A stretch of DNA of 15,658 bases from Candidatus Proteinoplasmatales archaeon SG8-5 (GTDB lineage Archaea; Thermoplasmatota; Thermoplasmata; SG8-5), in NCBI GenBank assembly GCA_001595885.1, contig LSSH01000070.1, positions 1 to 15,658 of the forward strand, given 5' to 3'. This document shows, one piece after another, positions 5,972 to 14,251 of the stretch. The translations under genes and the position numbers were made by a program. The notes beneath the pieces are model-generated. The model worked only from the letters and a program-made list of their open reading frames with translations. It was not told the origin of the DNA and did not search any database. Each line of letters starts with the position of its first letter. Within the stretch, counting starts at the first letter, position 1.

Positions 5972-7660
5972 ATGTCGGTAAAACTGGTGGTCGTGGGAGG
6001 TGTAGCCGGTGGTGCCAGCACCGTCACGAGGGCGCGGAGGCTCAACGAGGATGCCGAGATCATCCTGATCGAGCGCGGCGAATATGTTTCGTTCGCCAAC
6101 TGCGGCCTGCCCTATTATGTCGGCAACGAGATCAAGAACAGGGATGACCTACAGGTCACGACGGTAGAGTTCTTGCGGGACCGGTTCAACATAGACGTGA
6201 GGGTCTTCAACGAGGTCGTCGACATCGACAGGGGGAGGAAGGAGGTCACGGTGAAGGACCTGAGGAAGGACTCGACCTACACCGAGAGTTACGACAAGCT
6301 CGTCCTCTGTCCTGGCGGCCAACCGATCAGACCGCCACTTGAAGGCATTGACCTGGACACTGTTTTCACGTTATGGACAATACCCGACTCGGACACCATC
6401 AAGTCATACATTGAAGAGCATGAACCCGAATCCGCCGTGATCATCGGCGGCGGGTTCATCGGGCTGGAGATGGCCGAGAACCTCATGGGTCTCGGTCTCG
6501 AGGTCACCATCGTCGAAATGCTTGACCAGGTGATGCCCCCGTTGGACAAGGAGATGGCGTCCATCGTGCATTCGCACATAATCGACCAAGGCTGTCATCT
6601 GTGCCTTTCCGACGCTGTCAAAGGCTTCTTCAAGAAGGATGGCAAGACCGTCGTGACAACCCAGAGCGGTGCAGAGATCGAGTGTGACATGGTCATCCTG
6701 TCCATCGGCGTTAGGCCGAACAACGAGTTGGCCCATAAGGCGGGTCTCGAAATTGGGGAGCGCGGCGGCATCAAGACCAACACGCGCATGCAGACGTCTG
6801 ACCCGGACATATATGCTGCGGGTGACGTCGTTGAGGTGACCGACTTCGTGTCGGGCACACCCGCCATGATACCTCTGGCCGGACCTGCCAACAAGCAGGG
6901 GCGCATAGTCGCGGACAACATCTTCGGCAGGGATTCCGAGTACAAGGGAACGCAGGGTTCTTCAGTGGTGAAGGTCTTCGACATGACCGTGGCCCTGACT
7001 GGCAATAACGAGAAGAGCCTGCAGAGGACCAAGATGCCCTACTTGGTTTCATACACAGAATCCAGCTCGCACGCCTCGTATTATCCCGGCTCCAAGATAT
7101 TGAATTTCAAGCTCCTTTTCGCTCCGGAGGACGGGAGGATATTGGGAGCCCAGATCGTTGGGATGGAGGGCGCGGACAAGCGCATCGACGTCATCGCGAC
7201 GGCCATCCGCGCGGGCATGACCGTCTTCGACCTGGAGGAGCTGGAACTGGCCTACGCGCCACCCTATTCCTCGGCTAAGGACCCGGTGAACATAGCAGGA
7301 TTCGTCGCCTCCAATATCCTGAGGAAGGACGTTGACAACATCCACTGGAACGAGGTGGATTCCGTGGACAAGGAAAGTCAAGTGCTACTCGACGTGAGGG
7401 ATGACGATGAGGTGCGTGACCAAGCTTCCCTCGGGGACTCGGTGCACATACCGCTCAACCAGCTGAGGAAGAGGCTGGGAGAACTTGACAGGTCCAAAAC
7501 GTATGTCATATACTGCGCGATGGGGCAGCGCGGCTACATTGCCTATCGGATAATGATCCAGAACGGCTTCAAATGCAGGAACCTCAGCGGCGGTTACAAC
7601 ATCTACGAGGCTCGGCAAGGTCGAGAGTGGGCCTCCAAGTCACAGGAAGTCAATCTGTGA
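5972..7660 (+). CDS. CoA-disulfide reductase / NAD(P)H-dependent persulfide reductase with rhodanese domain
   Basis: A 562-residue flavoprotein of the CoADR-RHD (also called Npsr/NSR) type. Seen: FAD-binding VVVGGVAGGAST at the N-terminus, single redox cysteine C44 in FANCGLPYYVG, NAD(P)-binding VIIGGGFIGLEMAE near residue 148, the second FAD motif DIYAAGDVVEV, a dimerisation domain with YAPPYSSAKDPVN, and a C-terminal rhodanese domain from about residue 455 with catalytic Cys C515 in YCAMGQRGY. Characterised relatives reduce CoA disulfide, CoA persulfide, polysulfide or S0 with NAD(P)H. Here it stands alone, divergent from the NADP-linked hydrogenase, which suggests it can act as an electron sink for the NADPH pool. 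The start is supported by AGGTGTGAT. Its last 11 bases overlap the end of the convergent SudA-like gene. Confidence 0.92.
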   Translation: MSVKLVVVGGVAGGASTVTRARRLNEDAEIILIERGEYVSFANCGLPYYVGNEIKNRDDLQVTTVEFLRDRFNIDVRVFNEVVDIDRGRKEVTVKDLRKDSTYTESYDKLVLCPGGQPIRPPLEGIDLDTVFTLWTIPDSDTIKSYIEEHEPESAVIIGGGFIGLEMAENLMGLGLEVTIVEMLDQVMPPLDKEMASIVHSHIIDQGCHLCLSDAVKGFFKKDGKTVVTTQSGAEIECDMVILSIGVRPNNELAHKAGLEIGERGGIKTNTRMQTSDPDIYAAGDVVEVTDFVSGTPAMIPLAGPANKQGRIVADNIFGRDSEYKGTQGSSVVKVFDMTVALTGNNEKSLQRTKMPYLVSYTESSSHASYYPGSKILNFKLLFAPEDGRILGAQIVGMEGADKRIDVIATAIRAGMTVFDLEELELAYAPPYSSAKDPVNIAGFVASNILRKDVDNIHWNEVDSVDKESQVLLDVRDDDEVRDQASLGDSVHIPLNQLRKRLGELDRSKTYVIYCAMGQRGYIAYRIMIQNGFKCRNLSGGYNIYEARQGREWASKSQEVNL

Positions 7661-9104
7661 ACTTGGGCCATTGCATTCCCTGTCTCATGTGGTGGTTGAT
7701 GAACAGGTGATTGTGAATCGAATCGGCTGCCAGCTTCCCTGCGCCGGCGGCCTCGATGACCGTAGCCGCGCCCGTAACGATGTCGCCACCAGCCCACACG
7801 TTTTCCTTGCTGGTCCTTCCGAACTCATCGACCTCGATGTAACCCCACTTGTTCAACTTCAGGTCTGGCATCGTCGAGGTGAGCAACGGGTTTGCGTCGG
7901 CACCTATGCCGACGATTACAGTGTCGACATCCAGGATATATTCCGAGCCTTCTAGTGGAACGGGCCGGCGCCTGCCCGATTCGTCAGGCTCGCCCAGCTC
8001 CATCTTGATGACCTCCATTCCGCGAACCCAGCCGCTTTCATCGCCGATGAGCCTCACAGGATTCCTGAGAAGGTGGAACTCGATGCCCTCCTCCTCGGCG
8101 TGGTGTATCTCCTCGTTCCTGGCAGGCATCTGCTCCATGGCCCTGCGGTAGACGCAGTAGACGCGCTCCGCACCGAGGCGCATCGCCGTCCTCAGACAGT
8201 CCATTGCCACGTTCCCGCCGCCCACGACAGCTACGTTGCGCCCCTTCATGATGGGCGTATCGAAGCGTGGATGCAGGTAGGACTTCATGAGATTGGCCCT
8301 TGTGAGATACTCGTTGGCCGAATACACGCCGCAGAGGTTCTCGCCGTCAACTCGAAGGAACTTGGGCAGGCCGGCTCCGACCCCTATGTATATGGCGTCA
8401 TAACAATATTCAGTGAGCAGGTCGTCGGCCGTTATCGCGGTCCCGATGACAGAGTTCAATTCGAGCTTTGCGCCGAGCTTGATGAGATAGTCCACTTCCG
8501 CGTCCACTATGCTCTTGGGCAGTCTGAACTCCGGAATCCCATAGACCAGTACGCCTCCCGGCTTGTGAAGCGCTTCGAATATCGTGACGTCGTGACCACG
8601 CAATAAAAGATCGCCGGTAACGGTCAGCCCGGAAGGTCCCGAACCGATAACGGCCACCTTCTTACCGGTGGGGGGATCCTTCTTCGGGATCTGTATCTTG
8701 CCCTCCTCCCTCTCGTAATCGGCGCAGAATCGCTCAAGCCTGCCGATGGCGACGGGCTCGCCGCGCTTGCCGAGGACGCAGTTGCCCTCGCACTGGACCT
8801 CCTGGGGGCACACGCGCCCGCAGATGGCCGGCAACGCGTTGGTCTCCTTTATCTTTCTGGCAGCGGCCGTATACTGGCCCTCTCTAATCAAAAGAATGAA
8901 CTCGGGTATCTGAACGGCAACCGGACACCCCTTCACGCATTGAGGCTTCTTGCACTGGATGCAGCGGTTCGCTTCCATGACCGCTGTCTCTGGCGAGAAA
9001 CCGAGCGGAACCTCGTTGAAGTTCCTCGCCCTCGCGTGCGGGGGTTGCTCAGGCATCTTTTGCCTGGGTATCTGCATCCTTTCTTTCAATTCCATTTCAA
9101 TCAT
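7650..9104 (-). CDS. Large subunit of NAD(P)H:ferredoxin oxidoreductase (SudA/NfnB/GltD family)
   Basis: A 484-residue flavoprotein of the glutamate-synthase small-subunit family. Seen: N-terminal cysteines C48, C51, C56, C60 and C95, C99, C105, C109 for two [4Fe-4S] clusters; FAD motif VAVIGSGPSGL (150-160); NADP-binding VAVVGGGNVAMD (291-302) followed by the basic VYRRAMEQMPARNEE; and the C-terminal WAGGDIVTGAATVIEAAGAG that closes the FAD site. Known relatives with a SudB/NfnA partner act as sulfide dehydrogenase or as bifurcating NADH-dependent ferredoxin:NADP+ oxidoreductase; the partner is directly upstream. No glutamate synthase large subunit is nearby, so ammonia assimilation is unlikely. 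The start at 9104 overlaps the upstream gene by 8 nt; the ATG at 9095 is an equal alternative. The end overlaps the convergent CoADR gene. Confidence 0.92.
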   Translation of the reverse strand: MIEMELKERMQIPRQKMPEQPPHARARNFNEVPLGFSPETAVMEANRCIQCKKPQCVKGCPVAVQIPEFILLIREGQYTAAARKIKETNALPAICGRVCPQEVQCEGNCVLGKRGEPVAIGRLERFCADYEREEGKIQIPKKDPPTGKKVAVIGSGPSGLTVTGDLLLRGHDVTIFEALHKPGGVLVYGIPEFRLPKSIVDAEVDYLIKLGAKLELNSVIGTAITADDLLTEYCYDAIYIGVGAGLPKFLRVDGENLCGVYSANEYLTRANLMKSYLHPRFDTPIMKGRNVAVVGGGNVAMDCLRTAMRLGAERVYCVYRRAMEQMPARNEEIHHAEEEGIEFHLLRNPVRLIGDESGWVRGMEVIKMELGEPDESGRRRPVPLEGSEYILDVDTVIVGIGADANPLLTSTMPDLKLNKWGYIEVDEFGRTSKENVWAGGDIVTGAATVIEAAGAGKLAADSIHNHLFINHHMRQGMQWPKFTD

Positions 9105-9981
9105 CCATGTCCATCTTGCAGCTTCGCTGGCCGTAGAATTGGTAGGCTATCGACTCGTCGCCCAGGTAATGGGCGCCTCGTGCGAACAGCTCATCCCAGT
9201 CCACCTGGTGGCCGTCGAACTCCGGCCCGTCCACGCAGGCGTACTTGGTCTTTCCCTCGACCGTGCAGCGGCAGCAGCCGCACATGCCTGTACCGTCGAC
9301 CATGAGAGCATTCAACGCCACCCTGGTCGGTATCTTTTGAGGTCTTGTCGCCTCGGATGAAATCATAAGCATGAAATTGCATCCCATGAAATGGGCGCGG
9401 TCTATCTTCTCCCCGCGGTCCAGCAGCATCTGGATAATATTGTGGATCTTGCCCTTGTGCTCGGTGCTTCCGTCCGAGGTTGACATGATCAGTTCATCGG
9501 CAACTGACCCAAGGTTCTCCAGGTTGTACAGCAGGTACTTGCTCCTCGCTTCTATCGAGATGATGACCTTGTTGCCGGCCTCCTTCAAGGCTCTGGCTAT
9601 TGGGAATATACCGCCGATGCCGTAACATCCGCCGCCCAGGAACACGGTGCCGTATTTTTCTATCTCGGCCGGCTTCCCGAGCGGGCCTACAACGCTAACC
9701 AGAACGTCACCCTCCTTCATGCATGCCATCTTCATTGTAGACACGCCTGTCTCCTGGAAGAAAATGGTGATTGTGCCATTATCCGTGTCCCAATCCGATA
9801 TTGTGAACGGGACCCTCTCGCCAGTCTCGTCCGGGATCAGTATGACGAACTGCCCCGGTTCGACCTTCCTGGCTATGATCGGCGCCTCGATGACCATCTC
9901 GTAGATGTTCGGGGCCGCGGCCTTCATCTTGACTATCCTGAAGGCCTGGCTTGTGTCCTGGCATACGGGCTCGTCCGTCAT
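9097..9981 (-). CDS. Small subunit of NAD(P)H:ferredoxin oxidoreductase (SudB/NfnA family)
   Basis: A 294-residue ferredoxin-NADP reductase-type protein. Seen: a flavin-binding barrel ending in PGQFVILIP and RVPFTIS (42-62), an NAD-binding domain starting TVFLGGGCYGIGG (112-124), and a C-terminal [2Fe-2S] site DGTGMCGCC...C with D229, C234, C237 and C249, matching the one-Asp/three-Cys ligand set of NfnA, followed by the family signature ACVDGPEFDGHQVDWDEL. This subunit holds the second FAD and the NADH site in characterised complexes. The site has two more cysteines than usual (C236, C239). The start overlaps the stop of the NuoG-like gene by ATGA; the SudA-like gene follows with an 8-nt overlap, so the three are translationally coupled. 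Confidence 0.92.
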   Translation of the reverse strand: MTDEPVCQDTSQAFRIVKMKAAAPNIYEMVIEAPIIARKVEPGQFVILIPDETGERVPFTISDWDTDNGTITIFFQETGVSTMKMACMKEGDVLVSVVGPLGKPAEIEKYGTVFLGGGCYGIGGIFPIARALKEAGNKVIISIEARSKYLLYNLENLGSVADELIMSTSDGSTEHKGKIHNIIQMLLDRGEKIDRAHFMGCNFMLMISSEATRPQKIPTRVALNALMVDGTGMCGCCRCTVEGKTKYACVDGPEFDGHQVDWDELFARGAHYLGDESIAYQFYGQRSCKMDMDD

Positions 9982-11663
9982 TTACGCCCCTCCTTCAACA
10001 CACGCAGGTCGTCTATCAACACGGTCAGGTCCATGCCGCGATATTTAGAAGGCGGGTCACCGAGCTCCCTGATGTGCTTGGGAAACCAATTCAGCTCCGA
10101 TGTGGTCCCCTGAGCGTCCGGCTTCGCGACCTTTGCCAGCTCGGCATCGGCTGCAGCGCGGACGTCCCCGAGGGAGGCATAATCCTGGCCTTCGAAGGCC
10201 TTGAGGATATCGCGGGTGATCTCCCAATCAGGTCTGGACCTCGCGTACGGTTCTGAAGCATGTTTCATCTCCCGCGTAACGCCGTCGAACGAGGTCACGC
10301 TGGCCTCGGATTCCATGAAGGACTGGACCGGCAGGACCGCGGCCGCGCTTTTCAGTGAATGTGAATTATAGACGTCCTGGATGACAAGGAACTCGGCATC
10401 GTCTATGTTAACGACGTCCTGTGTCGTGTAGACCGCCTTTATCTTCCCGCGACCCGCCATTCTGGCAACGTCTTCCGGTGTCATCAGCTCGTCGGGCGTG
10501 TAACCCGCGGCCTGGCAGAGTCCTGAAACGCCGAACGCGTTCCCGCCGTCATACGCCTTTTGATCGCCTGAGCTCGGAGCCAATGCAATCTTCTCCACAC
10601 CGACCTTGGCGGCAAGTTGAAGCATCATGAAGGCCGCTTCATTGCTGACGTCCTGCGATATTATGAACGCCATCTCCCTGGGCTCGTACTTCTTCAGGCC
10701 CTCGACTACGGCCCCGAGCGCCTCTTCCCAATCGACAGGTATCAGCCAGTCATCCTTCCGGACCTGCGGATATCTGATCCTGAGAGGATGGTTCACCATT
10801 CCGGAGATGCAGAAACGGCCGAGAACGCAGAGCTGGCCGTTCGTGTAGGAGTCGTGATCGGGCGTGGTCTCGACGAGCTTCCCCCATTTCACTCCGGCGA
10901 CAATGCCGCAGTTGATGTTGCATAGCCCGCACACGGTCTGAACCTCGCTGTCCAGCTTGCCGTGCCACTTCGTACCTCGCGCCGAAAGAGCGCCTGTCGG
11001 GCACACGTCCACGCATGCGCCGCAGAACCTGCATCCGATCTCCAGATGCGTCTTTCCGAATGAGGTGTTGATGCGCGTCTCGTGGCCGCGCTTCGTGAAG
11101 GCTATCACCCCCATTCCCCGTATGTCCTTGCACACGCGAACGCAGCGTCCGCAGAGGATGCAGAGGTTGTAATCGCGGTCGAAGAAGGGGTCGCACCGCT
11201 CAACCTCGACGTCGCGGTATTCGAACTCGAAATCCACCTTGTCTATCCCGAGGTATTCGACCACTTCGCGTAAATCGCAGATCTCCTTGTTCGGACAGAG
11301 CTGGCAGCCGGTAATCTGGCCCGCCTTCATGGGGCACGCGCGATATTGTTCACAGAGTTTCTTGTCGTCGCAGACTATGCATGCGTTCGGATGCTCGGAC
11401 AGCAGTAACTCGACCACGTTACGCCTTATGCTCCTCAGCTCGTCGTCCTCGGTGGTCACGACCATGTCATCCTTGGCCGGGGTGGTGCACGCCGGCGGGA
11501 ACCCTCTCATGCCCTCTATCTTGACAAGGCACAGTCGGCAGGCCCCGAAGTTCGGCAGGTCCTTGTGAACGCAGAGGGTGGGAATGTAGATGCCCGCGTC
11601 TGTGGCAACTTCCAGGACTGTCTGGCCTTCCTTGAATTCGACATCCTTGCCGTCAATCTTCAA
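9978..11663 (-). CDS. NuoG-like iron-sulfur subunit with shortened molybdopterin-oxidoreductase domain
   Basis: A 561-residue protein resembling the N-terminal part of NuoG, HydA and NAD-linked formate dehydrogenases. Seen in order: [2Fe-2S] ferredoxin domain (C31, C42, C45, C59); His-Cys cluster HPNACIVCDDKKLC (H91, C95, C98, C104); an insert with four more cysteines (C110, C120, C123, C129); two ferredoxin clusters (C168-C178 and C211-C221); a FdhA/N7-type site CGLCNINC...C (C245, C248, C252, C279); then about 280 residues resembling parts of the molybdopterin domain (WEEAL, NEAAF, FLVIQDVY, VLPVQSF). That domain is far shorter than in formate dehydrogenase, and neither an H-cluster nor a formate-site Cys/Sec segment is seen. 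It starts at TTG after GGGGGTGAGG. Likely an electron-transfer subunit rather than the catalytic one. Confidence 0.85.
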   Translation of the reverse strand: MKIDGKDVEFKEGQTVLEVATDAGIYIPTLCVHKDLPNFGACRLCLVKIEGMRGFPPACTTPAKDDMVVTTEDDELRSIRRNVVELLLSEHPNACIVCDDKKLCEQYRACPMKAGQITGCQLCPNKEICDLREVVEYLGIDKVDFEFEYRDVEVERCDPFFDRDYNLCILCGRCVRVCKDIRGMGVIAFTKRGHETRINTSFGKTHLEIGCRFCGACVDVCPTGALSARGTKWHGKLDSEVQTVCGLCNINCGIVAGVKWGKLVETTPDHDSYTNGQLCVLGRFCISGMVNHPLRIRYPQVRKDDWLIPVDWEEALGAVVEGLKKYEPREMAFIISQDVSNEAAFMMLQLAAKVGVEKIALAPSSGDQKAYDGGNAFGVSGLCQAAGYTPDELMTPEDVARMAGRGKIKAVYTTQDVVNIDDAEFLVIQDVYNSHSLKSAAAVLPVQSFMESEASVTSFDGVTREMKHASEPYARSRPDWEITRDILKAFEGQDYASLGDVRAAADAELAKVAKPDAQGTTSELNWFPKHIRELGDPPSKYRGMDLTVLIDDLRVLKEGRK

Positions 11664-11755
11664 GGCCTCACCCCCGTATTGTATTGTAATTCATGTACCG
11701 ATCTATATCCTTGGTTGTAGACGTTGGTCCACCCCATCATCGTATGGTACATCAT
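11660..11755 (-). CDS. Candidate 31-residue small protein between nuoF- and nuoG-like genes
   Basis: An unrecognised small ORF filling the only gap in the NuoEFG-SudBA operon. Seen: ATG at 11755 preceded by CGGAGG with 8-9 nt spacing; the stop overlaps the TTG start of the NuoG-like gene as TTGA, the same coupling used elsewhere in this operon. The peptide is rich in Met, Tyr, Asn and aromatic residues (starts MMYHTMMGWTNVYNQGY), without cysteines or a membrane segment. An in-frame ATG at 11782 would give 40 residues and overlap the end of the NuoF-like gene. Its function is unknown; it may also be only a leader or spacer that sets translation of the NuoG-like gene. Confidence 0.4.
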   Translation of the reverse strand: MMYHTMMGWTNVYNQGYRSVHELQYNTGVRP

Positions 11756-11774
11756 GGGCCAAACCTCCGTTCTA

Positions 11775-13658
11775 TTAACCATCTTGGCCCACCTCCGCGT
11801 CAATCTTCTCGACGGCTCTGGCCTTCGGCGGGCAGGAGTGGAAACAGATGCCGCACTTGATGCAAAGGGACTCTTCGATGACGTGCGTCTGCTTCTTCTC
11901 ACCCGAGATGGCGTCCACGGGGCACTTGCCTGCACATATGCCGCAGCCTATGCACCTCTCTGCGTCGATGTGGTAGCGTATCAGGTCCTTGCAGACGAGC
12001 GCCCGGCATTTCCTATCCTCCACGTGCTCGTGATACTCGTCCTCGAAGTACTTCATGGTCGTGTATATCGGGTTCGGTACAGTCTGGCCAAGGCCGCACA
12101 GCGACCCGTTCTTCACTGTCCAGGCTATCTCGTGAAGTTTCTCAAGGTCCTTCATCTCTGCCTTGCCGGTCTTTATCTTGTGAAGTATGTCCAGCATGCG
12201 GTGCGTGCCTATCCTGCACGGAGTGCACTTGCCGCACGATTCTTCTTTCGTGAAAGTGAGGAAGTAGTGGGCGATGTCGACGATGCACGTCTCCTCGTCC
12301 ATGACGATGAGCCCGCCCGAGCCCATTATCGTTCCCGCCTGGGTCAGGGACTCGTAATCTACATTCAGATCGAACTGGCTGGCAGGAATACAACCGCCCG
12401 AGGGACCGCCGGTCTGAATGGCCTTAGCCTTCTTGCCGTCAAGGATTCCCCCGCCAATCTCGTAGATGATCTCCTGCAGCGTCGTTCCGAGCGTGACCTC
12501 TATGAGGCCGGTCCTCTGAACCTTGCCGACCAGCGAGAAGGTCTTGGTGCCTTTTGACTTCTCGGTTCCGAAGTGTGAGAACCAGTCCTTCCCCTCTCGG
12601 ATTATCGTTGCGACCGTTCCGAGCGTCTCAACGTTATTGATGGTGGTAGGCTTGCCCCACAGGCCATGGGTTGCCGGGAAGGGCGGTCTCGGTCTGGGCA
12701 TGCCCCTCTCTCCCATGATTGATGCCATGAGCGCGGTCTCCTCCCCGCAGACGAACGCACCCGCACCCTCCTTGACAATGACCTCAAGTGAAAAGTCGGA
12801 ACCGAGTATGTTCTCACCGATGAGGTTGATCTCCCTCATTTGCCCGAGCGCGATGTTCAGATGCTTGATGGCCAGCGGATACTCGGCCCGCGCGTAAACA
12901 TAACCCTTCGACGCTCCTATGGCGTAGGCCGCGATGACCAGACCCTCGAGCACTGCATGGGGGTCTCCTTCCAGGAGCGAGCGGTTCATGAAGGCGCCCG
13001 GGTCTCCCTCGTCAGCATTACAAATCATGTACTTGGGAGAACCGCTGGCCTTCGCACAGAACTCCCACTTCATACCGGTTGAGAATCCCGCGCCGCCCCG
13101 GCCCCTCATACCGGCGGACTTGACCTCCTCGATCACCTCCTCTGGGGTCATGGCCAGAACCTTCTGCAGGGCCACGTAACCGTCGTTCGCCAGGTAATGG
13201 TCGATGTCGGTGGGGTCGATGACGCCGCAGTTCCTCAGGACGACGCGCACCTGCGGTTTCAGCATCGGATGGTCGAAAAGCCTTGGCACGCCCTCGGTCT
13301 GTGGACCGTCAAAGGCCCCCAGTGCCAGGTCGGTCCTTGGATCGCCGTCCACCAGGAAGTCCTTGATCAACTCGGGAACGACCTTGGTTGTCAGGTTGCC
13401 GTAACAGATCGGCGCCTTCCCGTCCTTCTGGATGTAGATCATCGGCTCGTAGCAGCACATGCCCACGCAGCCGACCTCCACGAGCTTGGATTCGATGCCC
13501 AGTTCCCCGAGTATCTCCTTTATCTTCCCCCCGATGGAGGCGATGCCAGCGGCCTTCCCGCAGGATGCCGCACCGAGGTAGATGACAGGTTTCTGGCCCG
13601 TCCTGAGTTCTTCATATTTTGATCGCGCTTTCTGCCGGAGGGACTCGAAGTCGCTCAT
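11775..13658 (-). CDS. NuoF/HydB-like NADH-binding flavoprotein subunit
   Basis: A 627-residue protein of the 51-kDa complex I/bifurcating hydrogenase beta-subunit family. Seen: an N-terminal thioredoxin-like [2Fe-2S] domain (C33, C64, C68 in GCVGMCCYEP); the FMN/NADH core with GMRGRGGAGFSTGMKW (183-198), CNADEGDPGAF (213-223) and GAGAFVCGEETAL (298-310); the [4Fe-4S] site ESCGKCTPCRIGT with C475, C478, C481 and C521; and a C-terminal pair of ferredoxin clusters (C569-C579, C599-C609). This domain order matches HydB/HoxF-like and NAD-linked formate dehydrogenase subunits rather than respiratory NuoF, which lacks the terminal ferredoxin. It would bind FMN and NAD(H) and is the proposed bifurcation subunit in such complexes. 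The start overlaps the NuoE-like stop by ATGA. Confidence 0.93.
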   Translation of the reverse strand: MSDFESLRQKARSKYEELRTGQKPVIYLGAASCGKAAGIASIGGKIKEILGELGIESKLVEVGCVGMCCYEPMIYIQKDGKAPICYGNLTTKVVPELIKDFLVDGDPRTDLALGAFDGPQTEGVPRLFDHPMLKPQVRVVLRNCGVIDPTDIDHYLANDGYVALQKVLAMTPEEVIEEVKSAGMRGRGGAGFSTGMKWEFCAKASGSPKYMICNADEGDPGAFMNRSLLEGDPHAVLEGLVIAAYAIGASKGYVYARAEYPLAIKHLNIALGQMREINLIGENILGSDFSLEVIVKEGAGAFVCGEETALMASIMGERGMPRPRPPFPATHGLWGKPTTINNVETLGTVATIIREGKDWFSHFGTEKSKGTKTFSLVGKVQRTGLIEVTLGTTLQEIIYEIGGGILDGKKAKAIQTGGPSGGCIPASQFDLNVDYESLTQAGTIMGSGGLIVMDEETCIVDIAHYFLTFTKEESCGKCTPCRIGTHRMLDILHKIKTGKAEMKDLEKLHEIAWTVKNGSLCGLGQTVPNPIYTTMKYFEDEYHEHVEDRKCRALVCKDLIRYHIDAERCIGCGICAGKCPVDAISGEKKQTHVIEESLCIKCGICFHSCPPKARAVEKIDAEVGQDG

Positions 13659-14116
13659 CGCTTACCCTCCTTGTATTCGGTGAGTATCTTCTCGGCCTTT
13701 GCTGTCGTCAGGTGGCCGTATACCTCGCCGTCGATGACCATGACCGGGGCCAAAGCACAGCAGCCCAGGCAGGCCACCCGCTCGAGGCTGAACCTGCCGT
13801 CCTTTGTGGTCTCTCCCGGCTGGATGCCCAGGTTGGTCTTGAAAAAATCGAGGAGGGACTCTGCCCCGCGCACATGGCAGGCTGTACCCTGGCAAATCCT
13901 GATCTCGTGCTCCCCCGGTTTGACGAACTTGAACTGTGTGTAAAAGGTCGCGACACCGTAAATCGTGCTCTCGGATACGTCCATCAGACCCGCTATCTCG
14001 GCCAGGGCGTTTTCGGAGAGATAACCGTCGTTGGTTTGAACGTCCTGTAATATCGGTATAAGGTTCGAAGGGTTGCTGCCGTGACTCTCAACGATTTCCC
14101 TGACCTTCGAGCTCAT
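13655..14116 (-). CDS. NuoE/HydC-like [2Fe-2S] subunit
   Basis: A 153-residue protein of the 24-kDa complex I/HydC family. Seen: an N-terminal helical part with ILQDVQTNDGYLSENALAEIA, the motif IYGVATFYTQF, and a thioredoxin-like domain with [2Fe-2S] ligands C75 and C80 in CQGTAC and C116 and C120 in ACLGCCALAP. It passes electrons to or from the NuoF-like subunit encoded next. The ATG at 14116 is chosen because AGGGAGG precedes it at 14122-14128 and a TATA box lies at 14153-14160; an in-frame ATG at 14149 would sit too close to that box to be transcribed. First gene of the operon. Its length is normal. Confidence 0.93.
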   Translation of the reverse strand: MSSKVREIVESHGSNPSNLIPILQDVQTNDGYLSENALAEIAGLMDVSESTIYGVATFYTQFKFVKPGEHEIRICQGTACHVRGAESLLDFFKTNLGIQPGETTKDGRFSLERVACLGCCALAPVMVIDGEVYGHLTTAKAEKILTEYKEGKR

Positions 14117-14120
14117 GTTC

Positions 14121-14160
14121 GCCTCCCTGAGTGGCACGTGATAATTCATCGATTATATAT
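14121..14160 (-). promoter_or_regulatory. Promoter and ribosome site of the NuoEFG-SudBA operon
   Basis: On the minus strand ATATATAA (14153-14160) is a strong TATA box; transcription would begin near 14130. The ribosome site AGGGAGGC (14121-14128) would then lie almost at the 5' end of a leader of about 15 nt. Upstream, a 7-bp inverted repeat GGTTGAG (14176-14182) and CTCAACC (14216-14222) with a 33-nt spacer may be regulatory, but its wide spacing makes this uncertain. Confidence 0.55.
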
Positions 14161-14251
14161 TGGTTCTCCCTTGCTGGTTGAGTGTATTATTAGGAATTCA
14201 AGTAAGTACTATTTTCTCAACCTTGGCGTTCAGTGCGGTTATTTATATACT

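Noticed and set aside
7650..9104. Glutamate synthase small subunit (ammonia assimilation)
   Set aside because: The partner upstream is SudB/NfnA-like and there is no glutamate synthase large subunit in the window.
11724..12557. Plus-strand reading frame opposite the NuoF-like gene
   Set aside because: No domain signature; the opposite strand encodes a complete NuoF-like C-terminal half.
9978..13658. [FeFe]-hydrogenase (HydABC) interpretation of the NuoFG-like genes
   Set aside because: The H-cluster cysteine motifs are absent from the NuoG-like protein.
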